Origin: DATKBT01 sp035546295
GTDB lineage: Bacteria; Acidobacteriota; Thermoanaerobaculia; Multivoradales; Multivoraceae
Assembly: GCA_035546295.1 (NCBI GenBank)
Contig: DATKBT010000096.1
Location: forward strand, 1-32,265
DNA length: 32,265 nt
Reading direction: 5' to 3'
How positions within the stretch are numbered: the first letter of the stretch is position 1; every line of letters starts with the position of its first letter. Positions 1 to 7,300 of the stretch are shown here, in pieces. The notes under the pieces were generated by a model. The model was not told where the DNA came from. It searched no databases and saw only the letters and a list, made by a program, of their open reading frames with translations. A program made the translations under genes and the position numbers.

Positions 1-708
1 GATGGTGTTCCAGCCCGGGCGCAGGTACTGGGCGACCGGCTGGAAGGTGTCGGAGGTGAAGATGTTGATCGTGGTGCCGTTGATCGACATCTCGGTGTGG
101 AGCGGGTTCTCCCAGCCCGAGTACTCGCGCTGCACCCACAGTGTCGTAGTGGGATCGACCGCGACGTCGGCCGGCGGCGGCCCAGCGAGCTGGTTCAACG
201 CGGCGAGCGCGTCGCCGGCCGGAATCGCGACCGCGGCGGAGCCCGCGGCAACGTCCACGGTGCCGGCCGCGCCCGCCTCGCTTGCTGCCGCGGCCCCGGC
301 GGGTCCCGTCCCGGCCTCGGCGAGCAGGTCGAGGGTTTCGCCGCCGTCGACGGCGAGGTGCAGCGCGGTGAACACCCAAGCGCCGGCCTCGCGGGTCGCG
401 ACCGCGTGCACGGTGCCCTTGCCGTTCGGGCCGCGCAGCGGGATCGAGAGGTTGGCTTCACCGGCGCCGCCGCTGACGTTGATCGAGCCGCGCACGAAGA
501 GACCAGCCTTCATCGGCTCGCCCAGCGCGGCGATCGCGCTCGGGCTGCGCTCGACGATCGCCATGGTTTCGGTGTAGACGTCGGAGCGCTTCATCGCGCC
601 CATGACGAAGAAGAAGATCGCGGCGGCCAGCCCCAGGCCGACCACGATCAAGCCGACGCAGCCCAGGACGATAATACGACCCCAACGCGTGCCGCCTCGT
701 TCGCTCAT
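1..708 (-). CDS. Coa1-domain membrane protein (partial, C-terminus outside window)
   Basis: The frame starts at ATG 708 and stays open to base 1 (236 codons), so the 3' end is outside the window. A strong ribosome-binding site (GGAGGGGG) lies just before the ATG. Residues 12-36 form one membrane segment after a short basic N-terminus. Residues about 39-130 resemble the Coa1/Tim21-type domain (cytochrome oxidase complex assembly protein 1): a helix with SDVYTETMAIVERSP, then the strand motif GSINVSGGAGEANLSIPLRG, then GKGTVHAVATREAGAWVF. A Gly/Ala-rich linker follows, then a second part ending near SDTFQPVAQYLRPGWNTI. In bacteria this domain is usually found in small membrane proteins of unproven function, so an oxidase-assembly role is only an analogy. 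Neighbours on the right are pseudogene debris, so the sequence suggests no operon partner. Confidence 0.75.
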   Translation of the reverse strand, partial: MSERGGTRWGRIIVLGCVGLIVVGLGLAAAIFFFVMGAMKRSDVYTETMAIVERSPSAIAALGEPMKAGLFVRGSINVSGGAGEANLSIPLRGPNGKGTVHAVATREAGAWVFTALHLAVDGGETLDLLAEAGTGPAGAAAASEAGAAGTVDVAAGSAAVAIPAGDALAALNQLAGPPPADVAVDPTTTLWVQREYSGWENPLHTEMSINGTTINIFTSDTFQPVAQYLRPGWNTI

Positions 709-827
709 AGCCCCCTCCAATGCGGTGGTCCGCCAGTGGCTCGGGAACGCCCTCGCGTCTCGTTCTGGTGGATCTGAGCAACGATCTTAGCCCCGGTCCT
801 CCCGGGCGCGAAGCCGCCCTTCGGAGA

Positions 828-945
828 TCACCCGCGGAGCACGTCGGCGAGCAGCGTCGGGGCGACGCTTCCGCCGGTGATAACGCACACCTCGACGGCG
901 CGCGCTCGGCGAGCTTTCCGGCGTTTCCAGGCAGCGGCGAGCGCG
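828..945 (-). pseudogene. C-terminal stub, probably PLP-dependent threonine/serine dehydratase
   Basis: Read on the minus strand, this stretch ends with VEVCVITGGSVAPTLLADVL and a TGA at 828-830. That ending resembles the last strand-helix of threonine/serine dehydratases (pattern VVxITGGNVDPxLLAxxL). In the next frame upstream, PGNAGKLAERA can be joined to it by one frameshift. Nothing upstream belongs to that family, because the reading runs directly into a piece of an ABC-type permease at about base 946. I read it as a decayed C-terminal fragment. The match is short, so the family call is moderate at best. Confidence 0.4.
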
Positions 946-1468
946 AGCTCGACGAACGAGTCGTTGACCACGACCACGCTCGGTCCGCCGTCGAGGTCGG
1001 AGGGGCGGAAGCCGCCCGGCCACCACCTCGCCGCCCAGGACCTCGAGATAGCCGACGTCGACGTTGGCCGCCGAGCCGGTGACTCCACTCGTCGCGGGGC
1101 GGCGCGGTCGGACCGTCGATCTCGACCTGTCGCCACTGGTGGGTACTCGCGCGGCAGCCGATCGGTGAAGGTGACGCCCGCCACGCGCGGCTCGGCGAGA
1201 AGATGCGCCTCAAGCTGCTTCACCGCAGAGAGCAATCGGGAGCTGCCTGATGCCTCGAGCGAACCGTCCCCGCCTGCGGGACTCGAGATCTGCTCCATGT
1301 CGAGGTGCGCCGACAGGCACTGCTCGGATGCCAGGTCGAGATCCGCCAGGAGCTCGTCCTCCCGCTGGGCGCGCACCGACTGGGTCATGAGCGGGAAGAC
1401 CATCGTCAGCGCGATCTGGAGCGCGATCACGACCGTTCAGGCGCCGCCGAAGCGAACCCCCCTCCCCG
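946..1468 (-). pseudogene. Decayed partial copy of the ADOP permease (internal segment)
   Basis: This segment is nearly identical at the base level to 10467-10993, the middle of the intact 912-residue permease further right. The shared protein runs from IALQIALTMVFPLMTQS through SSPAGGDGSLEAS to GGPSVVVVN and SFVE. The copy carries several small insertions and deletions: an extra G near 1140, a shortened GCGGCC run near 1018, a changed stretch near 1070 and one A lost near 1456. It therefore has no continuous frame. It lacks both the start and the end of the gene. Both junctions (about 946 and 1468) are abrupt. Confidence 0.85.
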
Positions 1469-1619
1469 GCGCCGGGTCCTCACGCACGGCCAAGGCGCGG
1501 CCTGGAGCCGGGACCGGCTGAGCCGAGCGGCCCAAGGCTGGAGCGCAATCCGTTCCACGGCGTACGGCAATTTATGCTGCCGCGTCGCGAGGGCCGCGAC
1601 TCGCTTCGTCGCACGCTGG

Positions 1620-1974
1620 CCAACTGTTCCTCTTGGACCGCCGCCTTCGGGCTGGCCGGACCGAGCTCGGGGGCGTCCCCCAGCGGCACGCTCTGCTGCA
1701 TGCTGAACCGGCCTTTGCCGTCGATCGAAGGTCCCTTGGACCAGCGATCCTCCGCAGCGGGACCGATTCGTCGCGGCCTGTACCCAAGAACACCTAGGCG
1801 ACCTCGCCCAGCTCCTCTGCCTGCGGAAAGTCGGTGGGAACGGGATGAGCCTGTGGGCCTCCCAGCTCCTCCCAAGCGGCGAGCCACTGGTTCTGGTGCA
1901 TGGTGTCGCGGGCCATCAGAAACTGCAGCATCCTTCATGCCGCGGTCGTTGGTCATCCGATCGAGCTGGCGACG
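1620..1974 (-). pseudogene. C-terminal fragment of a manganese catalase
   Basis: Three minus-strand frames together give a manganese-catalase ending. RMTNDRGMKD is followed, after a frameshift, by MLQFLMARDTMHQNQWLAA, WEELGG and PVPTDFPQ. After a TAG and a second shift comes VFLGTGRDES, and after a third shift RWSKGPSIDGKGRFSMQQ and ELGPASPK. In intact large Mn-catalases these blocks follow each other: a helix with ARDTMHQxQW near the dimanganese site, then a Pro-rich tail containing GPSxDGKGEF. The N-terminal two thirds, which carry most metal ligands, are absent, so no enzyme can be made. Family assignment rests on several independent blocks in the correct order. Confidence 0.72.
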
Positions 1975-2061
1975 ATCCTTTCGGGGGTGTTCTGGCTCGG
2001 CGCTTGCAAACCCCTTCGCCACGTGCCGGCAGTCCAGCCGGTCGCTACAGAAGAAACTCCA

Positions 2062-2310
2062 ATGAAGATTCAACGCGTCGGTCTCGCAATCATGGGTATC
2101 CCAGTGGTGCTCCTCTTGGGAGCAGGGGCTACGGTCGAGGCGCAACAGCCGAGTCCTGCGGCCGATCGAGCGTACAGCGAGCGCGACACCGGCAACGAAG
2201 CTGACTGGGGATGGTTGGGGTTGCTGGGTCTCGTCGGGCTAGTCGGCCTGCGCCGGCGTGAGCCCGTCGTGCGCCATCACGAGGCGCGTCCGGCAGTGGA
2301 GCGGGTGTGA
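2062..2310 (+). CDS. Small secreted WGxxGxxG-CTERM protein
   Basis: An 82-residue protein starting at ATG 2062. Residues 1-28 form a signal peptide (basic MKIQR, a hydrophobic core, then Ala before QQ). A short polar spacer follows (YSERDTGNEAD), then the glycine-phased hydrophobic block WGWLGLLGLVGLVGLRRRE. That block matches the WGxxGxxG-CTERM type of C-terminal tag, usually the last feature of very small exported proteins in cyanobacteria and other bacteria. Here the tag is followed by an unusual extra basic tail of about 17 residues ending in ERV. The ribosome-binding site is weak (GAAGAAA). The gene stands alone on the plus strand between pseudogene debris and a gene-poor stretch. Function is unknown. 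The tag is thought to direct membrane or envelope processing. Confidence 0.75.
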   Translation: MKIQRVGLAIMGIPVVLLLGAGATVEAQQPSPAADRAYSERDTGNEADWGWLGLLGLVGLVGLRRREPVVRHHEARPAVERV

Positions 2311-2318
2311 CGGTTCGC

Positions 2319-2417
2319 ATGAACAAGAGGGGGTGCCTCTGGAGCTTGTTCCTCTCGATCGGACTGACGATCGCGCTGAACTTGATGTTGAGGGAATGCT
2401 CCGTACCCTTTGGTTAG
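2319..2417 (+). CDS. Possible 32-residue membrane peptide
   Basis: A short frame begins eight bases after the WGxxGxxG gene. It gives a basic start (MNKRG), a hydrophobic stretch (SLFLSIGLTIALNLML) and a polar end (RECSVPFG). It could be a small membrane peptide translated with the gene upstream. However, there is no clear ribosome-binding site, and a frame this short could arise by chance. I do not recognise it. Confidence 0.2.
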   Translation: MNKRGCLWSLFLSIGLTIALNLMLRECSVPFG

Positions 2418-2986
2418 CGCTGGTCGCACTCCCTCGAGAAGCGCCCCTCCCTGCCTCTGTAGCATCCTCCGGATGAATGGCCGGCGGGCAGGGGCTCGGT
2501 GCCCACCTCGGCCCACCACACGTGGCGCCGCTGGCCCAACGGTCTGCTCGAGCTGGTCCGCGAGCGGTCGCGTCGCTCGTTGCAGTTTCCGGCGACCTGA
2601 CGCAGCGCGCGAAGCCCGGCAGTTCGCGGCCTCCCTCCTCGTTCGGCCAGGAGGGCCTCGCCTCCAACGAGGGCCGAACGACCCCCTCTGCTCGCATGCC
2701 CTCCGCACGAGGCCTGTCCTCGCCCCCACCATACCGCTCTAACGGTCTCGCCGCCCCGCCTCGCCAGCGACTCGTCGACACTTCGGGGCGGTCGGCCTCA
2801 CTCTTCCCTAATCCGCGGTGCGGCTGCCGCTTTCCTGGTTGCCGCCTCCTCCCCACCGGCTCGCCGCCTTCGCCGTCCACGGCAGCGGCCCCTCGCGGCG
2901 CCACCATGCCTCGGTCTCCCTGCCCGGCGACCGTCCCGACTTCCACCAACCGGGGAGGTTCCCGAGAATCGACCTGCCGTAGCGGA
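2418..2986. other. Gene-poor stretch between 2417 and the DUF3037 stop
   Basis: No frame here on either strand shows a recognisable domain, a good ribosome-binding site or a convincing start. Long open frames are Pro/Arg/Ser-rich shadows typical of high-GC DNA. The only structured element I see is the hairpin at 2639-2681. The stretch may be old coding debris like its left neighbours, but I could not assign any fragment to a family. Confidence 0.5.
2639..2681. repeat. Nested inverted repeat (strong hairpin) in gene-poor DNA
   Basis: The outer arms TCGTTCGGCC (2639-2648) and GGCCGAACGA (2672-2681) are perfect 10-base inverted repeats. Inside them GGAGG and CCTCC can pair again around a six-base loop. 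The result is a two-part stem. There is no T-run after it, so it is not a classical intrinsic terminator. It may be a REP-like element or a relic of a mobile element. No second copy was noticed in the window. Confidence 0.5.
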
Positions 2987-3376
2987 TCAGCCGCCGACCA
3001 TCTCGGCGAAGAGCTCGTCGAGGGCACGCTCCGGGTCGTCGGTCAGCCCCTCGTGGACCGGCGAGCTCTGCAGGACGTCGGAACGCGGCGCGGTCAGCCA
3101 GTGGAATCGCTCGGAGGGCGGGGCGAGGGCGACGGTCCCGGCGCGTGCGTCGCCGGCGGCGATCGCACGGCAGGCGGCGAGGTAGCGCGCCAGGAGATCG
3201 AGGTCGAGGTCGGCGACCCGGCGTGCCAGCGCCTGCGGGTCGTCGATCACCCGCACCCCGAGGAACTCGGCGGTGCGCGCGTGGAGCACGACCCCGACGT
3301 TGACGAAGCAGCCGAGATGGACGTGCGGCACGGCGCGCAGCACCGCGAAGGCGTAGGCGATCTGCGGGTCGCTCAT
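2987..3376 (-). CDS. DUF3037 family protein, partner of the HipA-like kinase
   Basis: A 129-residue protein starting at ATG 3376. It begins MSDPQIAYAFAVLRAVPHV and carries the typical DUF3037 core: R-x-VPHVxxGEFxNVGVVL-like (here HLGCFVNVGVVLHA), then FLGVRVIDD, and near the end SERFHWLTAPRSDVLQSSPV followed by an acidic C-terminus (DDPERALDELFAEMV). Its start codon overlaps the stop of the upstream kinase gene (ATGA), so translation is probably coupled. From memory, DUF3037 genes often sit directly next to HipA-like kinase genes of this subtype. No biochemical role is known to me. A substrate or regulator of the kinase is an inference from the overlap. No signal peptide or membrane segment is visible, so it is likely cytoplasmic. 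Confidence 0.85.
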   Translation of the reverse strand: MSDPQIAYAFAVLRAVPHVHLGCFVNVGVVLHARTAEFLGVRVIDDPQALARRVADLDLDLLARYLAACRAIAAGDARAGTVALAPPSERFHWLTAPRSDVLQSSPVHEGLTDDPERALDELFAEMVGG

Positions 3377-4203
3377 CGTCGCGCTTCCAGTCGGCGTGGC
3401 GGCGCCCCGGCCAGCGCCGCCTTGGCGCGGATCGCCTCGAGGAGGAAGGCGCGCGGTGCACCGCGGCGTGCGGACAGGTAGTCGAGATAGCGCCGGCGGG
3501 CCGCCGCCGCGTCGGCGAAGGGCCCGGGGCGGTCGAGGAGCAGTGCCTCGGGGACGGCCTCGACCACCGCCCCGATCGCCTCCTCGGAGATCCGGCCGAT
3601 CATCCGCGCGTCGGCGGCTTCGAGGTCGCCGGCGGCCCCGAGCAGCAGGTGATCGCGGATCCGTTCGAACGGCGTCAGGGTGCGGGCGACGTCGACCGCC
3701 GCCCAGTCGTGGTGGGCGTAGATCGCGGCGCCATGATCGATCAGCCAGGGTGCGCCCCGCCACACCAGCACGTTCGGGTTGCGGGCGGTGCGGTCGGGGT
3801 TGGTCAGCCAGGCGTCGAACCAGACGAGGTCGGCGGCGAGGTCCGCAGGGACGAGGTCGCCGGCCGCCAGCGGGTCGAAGTTGAAGGCACCGTCGAGGTA
3901 GCGCAGACCGACGTTCACCCCGTGGCTACCGTGCAGGATGTCCTGGATCTCCGGGTCGGGCTCGTTGCGCCCGAAGACCGGCGACACCTCGACCAGCGCG
4001 ACGTCCGGCAGCGGCAGGCCGGCGAGCCGGGCGAGGAGCCCGGCGACGAGCTCGGCGACCAGAGCCAGGGCGCCCTGCCCGGCGCCACGGAACTTGACGA
4101 CGTAGAGGCCGTCGTCGGTGTCGACGACGGCGGGCAGCGAGCCCCCTTCGTGCAGCGGCTGGACGTAGCGGGTCGCCCGCAGGGTCGGCAGATCGATCGT
4201 CAC
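3373..4203 (-). CDS. HipA-like kinase (HipA_2 type)
   Basis: A 276-residue protein from GTG 4203. I chose this start because the conserved N-terminus (ATRYVQPLHEGGSLPAVV) begins a few residues later and nothing upstream looks conserved. Lys37 in YVVKFRG is the likely ATP-binding lysine. Residues 79-87 (RNEPDPEIQ) are a family signature. DAWLTNPDRTARNPN (130-144) holds the probable catalytic Asp137 and metal-binding Asn142. IDHG (155-158) corresponds to the metal-binding Asp motif. HipA toxins are protein kinases that phosphorylate a tRNA synthetase. This shorter relative lacks the HipA N-terminal subdomain, and no HipB-like antitoxin gene is nearby. Instead it overlaps a DUF3037 gene by four bases. 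Target and role are unknown. Confidence 0.85.
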   Translation of the reverse strand: MTIDLPTLRATRYVQPLHEGGSLPAVVDTDDGLYVVKFRGAGQGALALVAELVAGLLARLAGLPLPDVALVEVSPVFGRNEPDPEIQDILHGSHGVNVGLRYLDGAFNFDPLAAGDLVPADLAADLVWFDAWLTNPDRTARNPNVLVWRGAPWLIDHGAAIYAHHDWAAVDVARTLTPFERIRDHLLLGAAGDLEAADARMIGRISEEAIGAVVEAVPEALLLDRPGPFADAAAARRRYLDYLSARRGAPRAFLLEAIRAKAALAGAPPRRLEARR

Positions 4204-4342
4204 GGCGGCACCGGAAAGCAAGCGTACGACATCGCACCGCGGGGGAAGCAGGGTGCCACGACGACTCGGTCCTGCTGCTAAGGTGGCCGAGACGCTCCGG
4301 TGCAACGTGTTTCGTCGCTTCACTACTTTCGAGGTCACACTC

Positions 4343-7300
4343 GTGAGCCAGTTCCCTCGCTCGACCGAGCGCCGTCTCCGCCTCGCCTGCCTGGCACTCC
4401 TGGCCGCCACCGGTCTGCTCGCCGCGGCGCCCGCCGCCGCGCAGCCGGTGTTCTCCAAGTCGTTCGCCCCGGCCACCATCGGGGCCGGGAGCGCCTCGCG
4501 CCTGACGTTCGTGATCGACAACGGGGATATGGGCGCGCCGGCGGGAGACCTCGCCTTCAACGACGTCCTGCCCGCCGGCGTGACCCTCGCCGACCCGCCG
4601 AGCGCGACCAACGCCTGCGGCGGCGTGGTGACCGCGCCGGGGGGTGGCACGACGATCGAGTTGAGTGGCGGCAGCCTCGGCCCCGGCGAGGCCTGCCAGA
4701 TCGCGGTCGACGTGACCTCCTCGACGATCGGGACCCACACGAACACTTCCGGCGATCTCACGTCGACCGCCGGCAACAGCGGTGCGGCGACCGCCGACCT
4801 GACGGTCGATCCGGAGCGCCCGGGTTTCACCAAGAGCTTCTCGGCCGATCCGATCCAGCTCGGAGACACGGTCACGCTCACCTTCACCCTCGACAACGGC
4901 ACGAGCGCATCGAACCGCTTCAATCTCAACTTCGGCGATCCGCTGCCCTCCGGACTCGTCGTCGCAGGACCGTCAAACACGGGCGGCACCTGCCCGGCGG
5001 TGGACGCCGGGGCGGTCACGGCGGTTCCGGGATCGACCACGATCTCCTACTTTGCGACCGGCCCGCTCGCACCCGGCGCAACGTGCACGATCTCGGTCGA
5101 CGTGACGGCGGTCGAGCCCGGTCTCCAGATAAACCGCACGGGTGATCTGAGCTCGACTCCCGGGGGGCCGGCCCAGTCGAGCGGCTTCGCCGTCGACGCG
5201 GTCGACGTGACCGTGGAACCACTCACGCTGGTCAAGTCGTTCGTCGACGATCCGGCCGCCCCCGGCGAGACGGTCACGCTCCGTTTCACCGTCCACAACT
5301 TCACCCGCGACCCGGCGAGCGGCATCGCCTTCACCGACGACCTCGACGCGGCCCTGACCGGCCTGGCCGCCACGGGGCTGCCGCAGAACGACGTCTGCGG
5401 CGCCGGCTCGCAGGTGAGCGGGACGAGCACGATCAGCCTCACCGGGGGCAGCCTCGCGGGCGGCGAGTCGTGCACCTTCGGCGTCACCCTCCAGGTGCCC
5501 GCGGGCGCCACGCCCGGCACCTACCCGAACACCACGAGCACGGTCACCGGCGACGTGGCGGGCGTGCCGACGGTCGGCTCTCCAGGGACCGACGACCTGG
5601 TGATCGCCCCGGCACCGATCCTGACCAAGAGCGTGACCCCCGATCCCGCCCTCGCGGGCGACGAGCTGACGGTCGACTTCCTGCTCGAGAACCCGTCGGC
5701 GGATCCGATCACCGACATCTCTTTCCAGGACGTCTTCACCGACTTCGTCCCAGGCTCGACGGTCACGCCGCCCGCCGCCGGCTACTGCAACGGCACCGGC
5801 ACGACCGCCGTGAGCGCGACGTCGATCCAGTTCTCCGGGATCGACCTCGCGGCCGGCGCGAATTGCACCTTCTCGTTCGCCCTCCAGATCCCGCTCGACA
5901 CCCAGTCCGGGGTCTACATCAACACGACGACCGAGGTCACCGGCCTCGGCCCGGGCGAGGAGACGTTGACCGGCCGGCCGGCGAGCGCCGACGTGACCGT
6001 CGTCGCGGCGCCCACGCTGGAGAAGGCGTTCGTGGGCGATCCGGTCGCTCCGGGCGCCACGGTGACGCTACGGTTCACGCTCACCAGCGCCGAGGGCGCG
6101 GCCGGCACGGCGACCGACATCGAGCTCACGGACGACCTCTCGGCGGTCCTGGCCGGCCTCGCGGCGATCGACACGCCGATCACCGACGTCTGCGGCGCGG
6201 GCTCCGAGATCTCCGGGACCACGACCCTCGCCTTCACCGGCGGCTCGCTCGCGCCCAACAGCTCGTGCACCTTCAGCGTCACCCTCCAGGTTCCCGCCGG
6301 GGCGGTGCCGGGCTCCTACCCGAACACCACCAGCACGGTGGCTGCGACGGTCGACGGCCTCGCGGTGGAGGGCCCGGCCGCGTCCGACGATCTCGACGTC
6401 GCCGGGCTCCAGGCTGCGAAGCAGTTCACCGACGACCCGGCGGTCGCCGGGGGCACCGTGACGCTCGAGTTCGTGCTCCGCAACGACGACCCGAGCTTCG
6501 CGGCGACCGACATCGCCTTCACCGACGACCTGAACGCCGTCGTCGCCGGGCTCGCCTACAACGGACCGGTCGTGATGGACCCCTGCGGCGCGGGCTCGCA
6601 GCTCACCGGGACGACCACGCTCTCGTTCACGGGTGGGTCCCTCCCGTCGGGCGGGTCGTGCGCCTTCTCGGTGGTGCTCGACGTTCCGGCCGGGGCTTCC
6701 GCCGGAGAGTTCTCCAACGCCACCTCGCAGGTGACCGGCACGGTCGACGGCGGCACGGTCGTCGTGGCGCCCGCGGTCGACAGCCTGCAGATCGTCGATC
6801 CGCTCACGATCGAGAAGGAGTTCACCGACGATCCGGTGGTGGCCGGCGGCACGGTGACGCTCCAGCTCACGATCGGGAACGCGCACCCGACCGAGGCGGC
6901 CACGGGCGTGGCCTTCACCGACGACCTCGACGCGGCCCTCTCCGGGCTCCAGGCGGTGGGGACGCCGCTCGCGGCCTGCGGCGGCACGCTCACCGGCACG
7001 TCGCTGCTGTCCTTCTCCGGCGGCACCGTCCCGGCGGCGGATTCGTGCCTCGTCACCGTGACGCTCCAGGTGCCGGCCGGGGTGCCCGCCGGCACCGCCG
7101 CCACCAACACCACGAGCTCGGTGAGCGGCACGATCGACGGGGTCGGGGTGACCGGCAGCCCGGCGAGCGACGACCTCCTGGTGGAGGTGGCCGGGCTCTC
7201 GAAGAGCTTCGACGGCCCGACCACCGCGACCGGGACCGTCGTCCTGACCTTCACGCTCGAGAACTTCAGCACCACCGACACGCTCACCGGCCTGTCGTTC

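Noticed and set aside
2..577. Plus-strand frame at the left edge
   Set aside because: It is antisense to the Coa1-domain gene, which has a good ribosome-binding site, a membrane segment and a recognisable domain.
2639..2681. Hairpin considered as an integron attC site
   Set aside because: The arms read GTT...AAC from outside to inside in the wrong order for attC core sites, and no integrase or cassette array is present.
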